64,000 nt of DNA, from contig JADJCH010000063.1 of assembly GCA_016703325.1 (NCBI GenBank), forward strand, positions 248,001 to 312,000, given 5' to 3'. The stretch's first letter is position 1; every line of letters begins with the position of its first letter. The notes beneath the pieces were generated by a model. It was not told the origin of the DNA and made no database searches. It saw only the letters and a list, made by a program, of their open reading frames with translations. The DNA comes from Burkholderiales bacterium. GTDB taxonomy: Bacteria > Pseudomonadota > Gammaproteobacteria > Burkholderiales > Burkholderiaceae_C. The translations under genes were made by a program, and so were the position numbers. Below, one piece after another: positions 1 through 7,851 of the stretch.

Positions 1-1
1 G

Positions 2-379
2 ATCTACTTCGGCGCGGCCTCGCATGTGGGTGACCACCTCCACGATCTGCGCAACCGCCCTGGCGCGCCACGCCACCTGCTGGTGATGGCCAAGAGCATG
101 AACTCCATCGACCTGGCCGGCCTGGACGTGTGGGAGCAGGAACTGCGCGAGCGCCGCGCGCTGGGCGGCGACCTGTACTTCCACCGCCCGCGACCGCAGG
201 TGCTGGAACTGTGGCGGCGCAGCGGCTTCCTGCAGCGCCTGGGGCCGGACCACATCTACCCGGACAAGCAGCGCGCCCTGGCCGATATCCACCACCGGCT
301 GGACCCGGCAGTCTGCGCCCGCTGCCAGGTGCGCCTGTTCCGTGAATGCCAGGCGGAGGACCCGGCGGCGGCCATTTGA
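2..379 (+). CDS. SulP-family anion transporter, C-terminal STAS part (5' truncated by window edge)
   Basis: Only the last 125 or so codons are present; the membrane portion lies upstream of the window. The visible part reads as a STAS domain: a beta strand with FGAASHVGD, then the strand/helix LLVMAKSMNSIDLAGLDVWE, which is the conserved region that carries the phosphorylatable position in anti-sigma-factor-antagonist-like domains. STAS domains close SulP sulfate/bicarbonate/anion transporters and regulate transport in the cytoplasm. After the domain comes a cysteine-containing tail (CARCQ, then FREC), common in betaproteobacterial members. It ends at a TGA and converges with the next gene. 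The substrate cannot be told from this fragment. Confidence 0.7.
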   Translation: MYFGAASHVGDHLHDLRNRPGAPRHLLVMAKSMNSIDLAGLDVWEQELRERRALGGDLYFHRPRPQVLELWRRSGFLQRLGPDHIYPDKQRALADIHHRLDPAVCARCQVRLFRECQAEDPAAAI

Positions 380-420
380 GGTTGAAGCCAACTGAGGCCG
401 CTGCCATCGGAGGCTGTCGC

Positions 421-440
421 GTGCGGCCCCCCGGCCGCAC
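421..440. terminator. GC-rich perfect hairpin between convergent genes
   Basis: GTGCGGCC and GGCCGCAC form a perfect 8-bp stem around a CCCC loop in the gap between two convergent genes. No T-run follows on either side, so it is not a canonical intrinsic terminator. It may block or slow transcription from both directions. Confidence 0.35.
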
Positions 441-451
441 CGCCCTGCCTC

Positions 452-955
452 TCAGGCCACCGCCAGCTGCATCGCCATGTTGGCGCGCATGCGCGCGGCG
501 AGCACCGCACCGGCGGCACGCATGAACTCGATGGCAATCGGCGGCACGCGCTGGATCATCTCCTCGAAGCGCGGCAGGTGCAGCGCCCAGACCGTCACTG
601 CGGTCATCGCCTCCACGTTGGCCGAATGCGGCTGGTCGCTGAACAGACCCGCCTCGCCCACCACCGAACCCGGCCGCAGCATCGCGATGCGCGCCACCGA
701 CGGGTGGTGCCCTTCCACATAGACCTGCAGCGTGCCCCGGCCCAGGAAGTAGGTGGTGCGGTCGCAGTCCCCCTGCTTGATCAGCAGGTCGCCCGGACGG
801 GCCTGGTACAGCGTGAGATACGCCCCGAGGGTGCGCCATTGACCCGCGTCCAGGCGCGCGTGAAACGCGTCGTCCGTGTTCAGCGAACCCACCGCCTGCA
901 CCAACTCCTCGATCCGCATGCCAACCGCTCCCAGCGAATACCCGAAAGACTGCAT
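452..955 (-). CDS. Cyclic nucleotide-binding-fold (Crp-like) protein without HTH
   Basis: About 167 residues, nearly all of them a single cNMP-binding beta-roll: PGDLLIKQGD (first conserved glycines), a middle block, then GSVVGEAGLFSDQPHSANVEA, the phosphate-binding cassette position. In classical Crp proteins this cassette has an Arg-Ser/Thr pair; here the position reads His-Ser, so nucleotide binding is doubtful. There is no C-terminal helix-turn-helix, so it is not a transcription factor of the usual layout; it is probably a stand-alone sensory module. Two starts are possible: ATG at 955, or ATG at 919 preceded by GGGAGCGG at a good distance. I give the longer one. Confidence 0.7.
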   Translation of the reverse strand: MQSFGYSLGAVGMRIEELVQAVGSLNTDDAFHARLDAGQWRTLGAYLTLYQARPGDLLIKQGDCDRTTYFLGRGTLQVYVEGHHPSVARIAMLRPGSVVGEAGLFSDQPHSANVEAMTAVTVWALHLPRFEEMIQRVPPIAIEFMRAAGAVLAARMRANMAMQLAVA

Positions 956-1308
956 CTGACCCCCATGACGCAGTGAACACGAAAAATGTAACCCAGATGT
1001 GAACAATCCGGCCCCGTCAACCGACGAAAGTCGGGTTGCCGCCACATTGCTGCGTACCCGAGCTTGCCGTCCACTGCAGGGGCCGGACCATGCCAGAAGA
1101 GTCGGAGCAATGCTGCATCTGTTGGTAAGGAGCGCGGGAGCAGACCCCCTCTCAGCCGCCACCTGGGGCCAGGCCCGGGAGGCGCTGCATGAAGCCCGCG
1201 ACGCCATCGCCTCATCGGACCGCTTCTCCTTGGCCACCACCTTCTGGCACTCCCGCCATTCCATGGCAAAGGGCTTGGCGATCGACTTGACTGTTAGTCA
1301 GCTCACCC
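956..1308. other. Gap without a supported gene
   Basis: This stretch lies upstream of the Crp-like gene. Open frames cross it on both strands but none has recognisable protein similarity or a ribosome-binding site. It probably holds the promoter of the Crp-like gene and perhaps unrecognisable decayed sequence belonging to the DoxX remnant that follows. Confidence 0.4.
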
Positions 1309-1578
1309 TCCGCCGGCCTCCACCTGTCCGACAACGCCGTCGCCCTCTTCCACGACGAACACCGCCTACCCCTGCTCCCCCTACTTCGCCGCCACCCGGG
1401 CCGCCACCGGTGAGCACCTGCTCCCCGTGCTTCTGCTCCTCGGCCTGCTGGGTATTGCAGCAGCCATCCAACTCCTGGCCTGCCCCGGCGCCTACCTGTT
1501 ACGCGGCGTTGCTCCTCAGGATCGTCTGGGGACAGGAAAGATGGTCACTCGACGCAGTGCTTGGTTTGGAGCGGCCGA
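1309..1578 (+). pseudogene. Decayed DoxX-family membrane protein remnant
   Basis: Three short segments in three different plus-strand frames line up in order with the DoxX family. From 1309 comes a piece reading LSDNAVALFHDEHRLPLLP, matching the conserved loop of the type ALFxxEYxxPLLP. From about 1382 in another frame comes a glycine/leucine helix (EHLLPVLLLLGLLG), matching the family helix ELVLPVLLVLGL. From about 1500 in the third frame comes WGQERWSLDAVLG, matching the C-terminal GPGxxSLDxLL. No start codon and no single open frame joins them, and the N-terminal helix is not recognisable. DoxX proteins are small integral membrane proteins. I read this as a dead gene; the identification rests on motif order only. 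Confidence 0.55.
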
Positions 1579-1933
1579 AGTGCTCTAGCAATCCTTCGAT
1601 ACCCCCCGTCGCTCCGCACCGGCCTGTGCAATTTGCACGTCCGGCGCGTGTGTTTGAGATTGGAAGGAAACGAGAACGACGATAAGCTGCAATTCATTCG
1701 TTCTTCCTGCCGCTTGGACCTCAATAATTTGAGTGGAGCAGATGAGAATAACGAAAATATGGTGGTGATATATATTGATTTAGATATTTCAGCTTCACCC
1801 TGTGCAGAAAATATGAGACGACCACCTGCCAAGATTTTGATTGTTTCCATGCATTCGAGACACTGGGAGCCCTTCATGCAATGAAACGACAGTAATTCTC
1901 ACCACATAACATATTTTTCGCTGAGGAAAATCC
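1579..1933. other. GC-to-AT transition and leader of the HNH gene
   Basis: Composition drops sharply near 1660 from strongly GC-rich to AT-rich, and stays low through the HNH gene to about 2890. Short open frames exist on both strands but resemble nothing I know and lack good ribosome-binding sites. The stretch probably contains the promoter of the HNH gene; TATATATTGATTTAGATAT near 1770 is the most AT-rich part. Confidence 0.4.
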
Positions 1934-2773
1934 ATGAATATTTTAGACGAAATCGCACCCAAAGAACCTCAACTTGTCATGAATCTCGCAAGAGAAGCAG
2001 GAATCAACGTTGAAGACTGGGGAAACTTCAAGGGCGGACAAAGCAAAGCAGCGTCGAACCCAAAGTACTGCTATGAGTGGTCATTCGTAGATATGCAGAA
2101 TGGAGTTGTTGTACTAAATCTATGGCACGAAAACATGAAGGAACTGAATGGCGTCGTAACTTACGAACTGAATCCACGAAAACACTCGGAGTGGCTGAAT
2201 CGCGGTACAGTTAAGAATCGTGCCTTGAGAATGGATACATCAATCGCGTACGCAGCGAAATCGAACTTGCCGGTACGGATAATTGTGTGCGACGGTCACC
2301 AGTCATTAAACTCTGACAGCGATGCAAGACCCCGCCGGGCAAGCAAACGTGCGTTAGATGCAGTGAGTTGGACCATCAAACTTTATGATCAGAATACAGG
2401 TAAGACCATCCTGACGCGCGGAGAGAAAAATGCACACAAGTACCATGATCAATTTGATACTCTTGAAATGCCCACCACAGCATCCAAGAGCAGAGTTGAG
2501 GTAACAGTTCATCATCGGAGCCCTCAAGTTAGACGAGACGTTCTAGATCGGGCTCAAGGGAAGTGCGAGTGGTGCGGACAGGTGGGTTTTGTGATGGCTG
2601 ATGATTCCATTTTCCTGGAAACCCACCATATTATCCCGCTCGCCGAAGACGGCCCCGATACTCAATCAAATGTTGTGGCGCTCTGCCCAAATCATCATCG
2701 CGAAGCACATCATGGAAAGCGAGCGACGATAATTCGATTGGCACTACTAGATCGATTTCATGACAAAGATTGA
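1934..2773 (+). CDS. HNH endonuclease with an uncharacterised N-terminal domain
   Basis: A 279-residue protein. The C-terminal 70 residues are a clear HNH (beta-beta-alpha-metal) nuclease: zinc-type cysteines C211 and C214 in CEWCGQ, catalytic THHIIPLAEDG at about 230-240, a conserved asparagine in TQSN, and CPNHHREAH at 251-259. The N-terminal 200 residues have no family I recognise; they are rich in aromatic and charged residues and could be a DNA-recognition domain like those of modification-dependent restriction enzymes, but that is inference. A good ribosome-binding site (GAGGAAAA) precedes the ATG. Base composition is far below that of its neighbours, a sign of horizontal transfer. No methylase or partner gene is adjacent. 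Confidence 0.85.
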   Translation: MNILDEIAPKEPQLVMNLAREAGINVEDWGNFKGGQSKAASNPKYCYEWSFVDMQNGVVVLNLWHENMKELNGVVTYELNPRKHSEWLNRGTVKNRALRMDTSIAYAAKSNLPVRIIVCDGHQSLNSDSDARPRRASKRALDAVSWTIKLYDQNTGKTILTRGEKNAHKYHDQFDTLEMPTTASKSRVEVTVHHRSPQVRRDVLDRAQGKCEWCGQVGFVMADDSIFLETHHIIPLAEDGPDTQSNVVALCPNHHREAHHGKRATIIRLALLDRFHDKD

Positions 2774-2884
2774 TTTTCGGCAGACAAATCTGAAATTCGT
2801 TCTTCCGAACTTCAATTTACCGACATCATGTATACAGAGAAATGACATTTCCACCCGAGTAAATTTGGCTCCAACTTCTTCCCC

Positions 2885-3498
2885 ATGCACTTCGAAGGCT
2901 CTCCCGTTGGGACAACACCCGAGGTTTCGGGTTCATCGAATCCTCCCAAGGCGGTGAACCGATCTTCTTTCACATTTCGGCCTGGCCCCGGGACTTGCCT
3001 GCGCCAAAACTGGGGCAGGTGGTGACCTTCGAGGTCGAGGTCGGCCCCAAAGGAAAGCGGGCGCGCCGGGTTCAGCCGGTGCGGGTGAAGCGGCCATCGC
3101 CGCCGCCACACCATCGGAATCACCCAGCGCAGTGGGGCACCGCCACGTTGTTCGTCATCCCGGCGTTCATCGTGCTGTTCGGGGTGGTGGCCGTGCTGTG
3201 GCGCACGCCGATGTGGGTGGTGTGGCTGTACCTGGGTGCCAGCGTTGTCACCTTCCTGGCCTACGCGCTGGACAAGTCGGCGGCCGTGCGGCAGGCCTGG
3301 CGGACGAAGGAGAGCACGCTGCACCTGCTGGCGCTGGTGGGCGGCTGGCCGGGAGCGTTGCTGGCCCAACAGGTGCTCCGACACAAGTCCACCAAGCAGG
3401 AGTTCCGCCAGGTCTTCTGGGGCACCGTGACACTGAACCTCGTGGCGCTGCTCCTGCTGGCAACCCCTGCACGCACGCTGCTGCTGCGGGCGCTCTGA
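2885..3498 (+). CDS. Cold-shock-domain/DUF1294 membrane protein, apparent frameshift near the start
   Basis: The protein joins an N-terminal cold-shock OB fold (RWDNTRGFGFIES, then FFHISAWP) to a DUF1294 membrane part with about three or four helices, including the family signature AYALDKSAA and GGWPGALLAQQ with HKSTK. In the frame used from about 2899 to the stop there is no ATG, GTG or TTG before 2995, which falls inside the cold-shock domain. The family's usual start M-x-F-E-G is present as MHFEG at 2885 in another frame. One missing base near 2897-2899 would restore a full gene. This junction coincides with the end of the AT-rich islet. Role unknown; the cold-shock fold suggests nucleic-acid binding at the membrane. 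Confidence 0.7.
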
Positions 3499-3617
3499 AG
3501 CCTGGCCTGAAAGCACCCGCCCCGCAAGGAATGCTCGCGAGCAGGAACATCGGGACTCCACCCGCGCCGGCCCCCCGCCGGTGCGACGCCTCCCTTGCGC
3601 ACGCAGGAGCGCTCCCC

Positions 3618-4178
3618 ATGAAGACCCAGTACTACACGGCCGCCAGTCTGGATGGCTTCATCGCCACGGAAGACGATTCGCTGGACTGGCTGTTTCCGCT
3701 CGGCGACATCAACGACACCGGCTACCCGGCATTCGTCGCCGAGGTGGGCGCGCTGGCGATGGGGTCTTCCACCTACGAATGGATGCTGCGCCACGCCGCC
3801 ACGGTGGCGGATCAGGTGGGTTCGTCCTGGCCGTATGCGCAGCCGACCTGGGTGTTTTCCGGCCGGGTGCTGCCGCCGGTGCCGGGGGCGGACCTGCGTT
3901 TCGTGCGCGGGGATGTGCGCCCGGTGCATGCGGAAATGCAGGCGGCCGCCGGCGGGAAGAACCTCTGGGTGGTGGGCGGCGGGGAGCTGGCGGGGCAGTT
4001 CCACGATGCCGGGCTGCTGGATGAGCTCATCGTGCAGGTGGGCTCGGTCACCCTCGGCACCGGCAAGCCGCTGTTGCCGCGCCGCCTGACGCAGCCGCCG
4101 CTGAAGCTGCTGTCGGTGCGGCAGGTGGGGACGGGGTTTGCGGAACTGCGTTATCAACTGCCGAGGCGGGCCCTCTGA
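3618..4178 (+). CDS. RibD C-terminal/dihydrofolate-reductase-like protein
   Basis: A 186-residue single-domain protein of the RibD-C/DHFR-like fold, NADPH-dependent reductases related to the riboflavin-pathway enzyme. The N-terminus YYTAASLDGFIATEDDSLDW is the family hallmark, followed by ALAMGSSTYEWML, the strand/helix after the nucleotide site, and WVVGGGELAGQF near residue 120, the dinucleotide-binding glycine loop. Stand-alone members are usually annotated as dihydrofolate reductase family proteins; the substrate is generally unknown. AGGAG sits about nine bases before the ATG at 3618. It is not adjacent to riboflavin genes, so a biosynthetic role in riboflavin is unlikely. Confidence 0.8.
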   Translation: MKTQYYTAASLDGFIATEDDSLDWLFPLGDINDTGYPAFVAEVGALAMGSSTYEWMLRHAATVADQVGSSWPYAQPTWVFSGRVLPPVPGADLRFVRGDVRPVHAEMQAAAGGKNLWVVGGGELAGQFHDAGLLDELIVQVGSVTLGTGKPLLPRRLTQPPLKLLSVRQVGTGFAELRYQLPRRAL

Positions 4179-4298
4179 GATGACGCCTTCTGACATGGGG
4201 CCATTTGGCAGCGGAACATGTGACAGCAGGGCATCCGACACCGGGGATCGGCCCGGATGGGCCCAAGGGGGTGCGCAGGTCGCGCCCGACCACTCAAC

Positions 4299-4913
4299 CT
4301 ATCGCCCCACCGTCATCCAGGCCTGCATTCTTTCGATCAGTTCGCCCACCGGCAGCTCCTCGATATCGTCCTTGGAGAACCCGTCGGCGATCAGGGCGTC
4401 GTAGTTGTCCGCCATGAACTGGGTGAATTCGGCCCAGATTCTGGCGGGGCCGACGGCGGGGATCTTGCAGGTGTTTTTCAACCAGTTGCGCACCACCGTC
4501 ACCACCCGGTACGGCAGGTCGCCGTGGGACTCGATGTCGCAGCCCGACAGGTCGGACAGTGCGGCCTTGTAGCGGTGGGCCTGTGATTCCAGCACCAGGG
4601 CCTTCTTGCCGGCCTGGGTTTCGTCGCCGAAATAGCGGCAGCCGAAATCGATGCCGAGCTCGAAGGCCATGTTCAGGCGGAAGAGTTCGCCCGCCCGGGC
4701 CGCCTCCATCCGGGACAGATCGTGGATGGAGAACTTCGACTCCCGGATCAAGGTGGAGATCTTCTCCATGCGCGCCTGCCCGGCGTCCATGGTTTCCAGC
4801 GCGATGCGGGGCTGCAGACCCAGGTAGACGATCGCAAACAGCATCGGCCGCAGCAGGCTCTTGTAGTCCGCGTCGAACGGGCAGTTGATGAAGACGTTGT
4901 TCTCGAAAGCCAA
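4299..4913 (-). CDS. Uncharacterised FINCPFD-motif protein, possible TIR/deoxyribosyltransferase-like fold
   Basis: A 204-residue soluble protein. The start is taken as TTG at 4913 because AGGAGAGGGGG lies just upstream and the family motif NVFINCPFDADY follows at once (residues 6-17). Further conserved blocks are RMEKISTLI (48-56), FSIHDLSR (61-68), NMAFELGID (81-89), and ALSDLSGCDI (118-127). A first strand with a short acidic loop, an IHDLSR second block and a helix with Glu (E85 in FELG) resemble the layout of TIR and nucleoside-deoxyribosyltransferase domains, where such a Glu is catalytic; this is inference, not a family assignment. It lies 96 bases downstream of the DUF2188-S10 fusion on the same strand and may share its transcript. 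Confidence 0.6.
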   Translation of the reverse strand: MAFENNVFINCPFDADYKSLLRPMLFAIVYLGLQPRIALETMDAGQARMEKISTLIRESKFSIHDLSRMEAARAGELFRLNMAFELGIDFGCRYFGDETQAGKKALVLESQAHRYKAALSDLSGCDIESHGDLPYRVVTVVRNWLKNTCKIPAVGPARIWAEFTQFMADNYDALIADGFSKDDIEELPVGELIERMQAWMTVGR

Positions 4914-5009
4914 GGTCGCCCCCCTCTCCTGCACCTTGCACCCGCGCCCTGTACTGCCCCGGCCGGCCCCGGTCACGACGGACGGGCTGCGGCCTCTGCC
5001 ACCCTCAGG

Positions 5010-5531
5010 TCAGGGCTTCGTGATCTCGATGTCCACGCCCTTGGGCAGGTCCAGCTTCTTCAGCGCATCGACCGTCTGATCGGTGGGCGAGACGATGTCC
5101 ATCAGCTTCTGGTGGCTGCGGATTTCCAGCGGAAGGTTCGCGGCCGTTGCCTTGCCGCGCACGCGGACCGAGCGCAGGATGTCGAACCTCTGCTGGCGCA
5201 TGGGCAGGGCGGTGGCCTTCTTGGCCGTGGCACCGGTGCGCTTGGCGGCCTGTACGATTTCCACAGCGGACTGATCGATCAGCCGGTCGTCCAGCCCCTG
5301 CAGCCGGATGCGGATCTTCGGCTCGGTGCTGAAGCTGGTCTTGGACGCCACCGACCCGTCCGGCGCATGCACATACAACTCGGCCTGGGCGTCTTGAGCC
5401 AGCGATTGGCCGTACTGCAGCGCCTCCGCCTGGGTGGCAAACGAGCGCACCGCGCGGGTGGAGTCGGAACTCTTCACCGCCCAACCCCCCGATGCGGTGG
5501 GCACGACGTGCTTGCTGCTGGCCTTGCTCAT
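5010..5531 (-). CDS. DUF2188 domain fused to a ribosomal protein S10-like domain
   Basis: A 173-residue protein. Residues 6-65 are DUF2188 (HVVPTASGGWAVK, then FATQAEAL and HAPDGSV). Residues 71-173 align over their whole length with 30S ribosomal protein S10 (RpsJ/NusE), which is also about 103 residues: IRIRL, DDRLIDQSAVEIVQAAKRTG, LPMRQQRF, LEIRSHQKLMDIVSPT, and TVDALKKLDLPKGVDIEI. The segment that in normal S10 reads like SPHVNKDAREQ, the extended loop buried in the 30S head, is replaced by an unrelated sequence (SVRVRGKATAANLP). The protein is therefore probably not a working ribosomal subunit but an S10/NusE mimic. The start is ATG at 5531 with AGAGGT upstream; the open frame runs further 5' without family similarity. 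It sits far from any ribosomal operon. Confidence 0.85.
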   Translation of the reverse strand: MSKASSKHVVPTASGGWAVKSSDSTRAVRSFATQAEALQYGQSLAQDAQAELYVHAPDGSVASKTSFSTEPKIRIRLQGLDDRLIDQSAVEIVQAAKRTGATAKKATALPMRQQRFDILRSVRVRGKATAANLPLEIRSHQKLMDIVSPTDQTVDALKKLDLPKGVDIEITKP

Positions 5532-5698
5532 GGACGTGACCTCTGTGCTGTCCGGGACCCGCATCACCATCGACTCACCCACGGGCGCGGTCGATCCAGC
5601 CATGCGGCCTGTCTGGAATCGTACTCCTCGTGCGGGCCGGGCGGCACCGCTGGTCTGCGCGGGCCCGGCAGCGGCCTCCACCCCGGGGCCCACACGCC

Positions 5699-7705
5699 TC
5701 ACATCACCCAGCCCGGCGCCTGGTACAGGTCGAACCCGCCGCTGCGCCCGCCCAGGCAGCCGGCCAGGAAGTCCTCCACCGCGCGGTAGACCCGCAGGCG
5801 CTCGCTCCAGCGCCAGGCGTTGCCGACATGGCCGCCGTTCTCGACCACCAGGTACTCGACCGGCTGGCCGCGGGCGCGCAGGGCCTCGACCAGGCGGTCG
5901 GACTGGTCGCGCCGCACCCGCACGTCGTTGGCCCCCTGCACCACCAGCAGCGGGCGTTCGATGGCGTCCACCCGAGTCAGCGGTGAACGTGCTTTCATGC
6001 GCTCGCGCTGCGCGGGCACTGCCGGGTTGCCGACGAAGCGGTGCCAGCGCGGCAGGCCACCTTCCCAGTACGGCGGGGCGTTCTCCAGCAGCGAGACCAG
6101 GTCGGACATGCCGAACATGTCCACCCCGCAGGCGAACTTCTTCGGGGTGAAGCTCAGGCCCACCAGGGTGGCGTAGCCGCCGTAGCTGGCGCCCATGATC
6201 GCCACGCGCTGTGGATCGGCCAGGCCCTGGGTGACGGCCCAGTCCACGGCGTCGAGCAGGTCGTCGTGCATCCGGCCGGCGAACTCGCCCTGCGCGGCCA
6301 TCAGGAAGCGCCGCCCGTAGCCGGTGGAGCCGCGGTAGTTGACTTGCAGCACGGCATAGCCGCGGTTAACCAGGAACTGCACCGGGTTGAGCCCGTTGTC
6401 CCAGTGGTCGCGCGCCCAGGGGCCGCCGTGCACCAGCAGCACCATCGGCGCCGGGGCGCGGCGCGGCGGGCCCGCCGGCGCAGGGGGCTCAGTGAGGTAG
6501 CCGCGCAGCAGCAGGCCGTCGCGAGCCGGAAACTGCACCGGCCGCATGACGCCCAGCCGGTCGGCGTGCGCATTGACGGTGCCCTGGCCCAGCTCGGTGA
6601 GGCGGCCGCTGCGGCGGTCGGCCAGCAGGAAGCGGCGGTCGCCGTCGCGGTCCACCATCAGGGTGGCGAGCTGCTCGCTGCGGTCGACGCTGAGCAGGTT
6701 GAGCCGCCGGGGTGGATCGGGAAACCAGCGGGCCAGGTCGCGCTGCCAGTCGGCGTCCAGCACCTGCAGGCGCTGGTGACCGGGGTGGGAAATCGCCGCC
6801 CAGGGCCGGCGCTGGCGAGCGCTCCACCACACGCTTTCCACGTCCACGTCGGCATCCTCGGCCAGCAGGGTCTGGCGGCCGGTCGCGGCGTCGAGGTGGA
6901 CCAGCGCCCGGGTGTCGCGCCCCTGGTCGCTGAGCAGGTGGTAGCCGCGCCCCTCGGCGTCCGCACCCAGCACCAGCACCTGTTCCTCCGCCGTCCAGCG
7001 CAGCAGCTCACGCGCGCTCTGGCCGGGCTCCTCCAGGCTGTGCAGGGCGGCACCGCCGCGACGGCGCCTCACCTCGGCCACCGGCCGGCCGGCGGCGTTG
7101 GCCACGGTGGCCAGCACCTCGGCGTCCTGCTCGCGCAGCAGGGTTTCCCGGCCGCTGGCGATGTGGATGCGGTACAGGTCGAAGCGCTTGGGGTCGCGCC
7201 GGTTGTGCAGCACCAGCACATGCTCCAGGTCCTGCGGCGGGAGCTGGAAGATCACTGCGCGGATGCCGGGGTGCGGCGTCAGGTCGCGGATCTGCGGACG
7301 GGCGGCCAGCACGTCCAGCGCATAGACATGGCTGTTCTCGTCGCCGCCGCGGTCGGCGGTGTAGAGCACATGGCGGCTGTCCTGGGCCCAGTTGAAACCG
7401 ACCAGCCCCTGGGCCACCACCCGCCCGGGGGCATCGGCCGGCTCCAGCGGCCGCAGCCACAGCGCCGGCCGGGTGCCCTGCACGGCCACCCAGGCCAGCC
7501 AGCGGCCGTCCGGCGACACCTGGTAGGCGCCATTGGAGGCGGTGTTGGCAAAGAAGTCCCGCGCCGGGATGAGCGGTGGCAGCGCATCGCCCTGCAGTGC
7601 GGCGTGGCGCGGGGCGCTGGCGCAGCCGGCCAGCAGCAGTGGCGCGCAAACCAGCACCGCAGCCAACAGACCCAGCCAACTCTCGCGAAGGTTTACGTAC
7701 TGCAC
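5699..7705 (-). CDS. S9-family prolyl oligopeptidase-like lipoprotein
   Basis: A 668-residue exported serine peptidase. The N-terminus has a hydrophobic signal ending in a lipobox (LLLAG then Cys), which predicts a lipid-anchored envelope protein. Residues 40-400 form beta-propeller-like repeats (SPDGRWLAW and similar). The C-terminal alpha/beta-hydrolase domain has the S9 catalytic triad: Ser507 in GASYGG, Asp594 in GAND and His626 in GGHV, with HGGPWARDHW as the oxyanion-side motif. Related enzymes cleave oligopeptides, often after proline or alanine. The start is GTG at 7705; the frame stays open upstream, but the signal peptide begins right here and GGGGGAG precedes it, although spaced tightly. 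Confidence 0.85.
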   Translation of the reverse strand: MQYVNLRESWLGLLAAVLVCAPLLLAGCASAPRHAALQGDALPPLIPARDFFANTASNGAYQVSPDGRWLAWVAVQGTRPALWLRPLEPADAPGRVVAQGLVGFNWAQDSRHVLYTADRGGDENSHVYALDVLAARPQIRDLTPHPGIRAVIFQLPPQDLEHVLVLHNRRDPKRFDLYRIHIASGRETLLREQDAEVLATVANAAGRPVAEVRRRRGGAALHSLEEPGQSARELLRWTAEEQVLVLGADAEGRGYHLLSDQGRDTRALVHLDAATGRQTLLAEDADVDVESVWWSARQRRPWAAISHPGHQRLQVLDADWQRDLARWFPDPPRRLNLLSVDRSEQLATLMVDRDGDRRFLLADRRSGRLTELGQGTVNAHADRLGVMRPVQFPARDGLLLRGYLTEPPAPAGPPRRAPAPMVLLVHGGPWARDHWDNGLNPVQFLVNRGYAVLQVNYRGSTGYGRRFLMAAQGEFAGRMHDDLLDAVDWAVTQGLADPQRVAIMGASYGGYATLVGLSFTPKKFACGVDMFGMSDLVSLLENAPPYWEGGLPRWHRFVGNPAVPAQRERMKARSPLTRVDAIERPLLVVQGANDVRVRRDQSDRLVEALRARGQPVEYLVVENGGHVGNAWRWSERLRVYRAVEDFLAGCLGGRSGGFDLYQAPGWVM

Positions 7706-7851
7706 GGGCTCCCCCAGGGCGCAGCCCCGTCGGCCGCAGGCCCTCAATGTACGCCGCGCAATGCGGGCCGGGGGCAAGACGAGCGAGGCGCGATACGCCA
7801 CTCCTGGCGACCGCCCCCGGTCACCCTCCACAGGCCATCTCGCCCACCGCT

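Noticed and set aside
999..1685. A single 228-codon plus-strand gene
   Set aside because: Only its last part resembles DoxX; the rest is out of frame with the other DoxX motifs and is Pro/Arg-rich. Treated as part of a pseudogene.
1545..1884. Two overlapping open frames of about 110 codons on opposite strands before the HNH gene, considered as an immunity or antitoxin gene
   Set aside because: Neither has a ribosome-binding site or recognisable motif, and both begin in GC-rich decayed sequence and run across the composition boundary.
5010..5702. A longer start for the DUF2188-S10 gene at 5702
   Set aside because: The extra 57 residues are low-complexity and unlike the DUF2188 family, which begins near MSK; a ribosome-binding site precedes the ATG at 5531.
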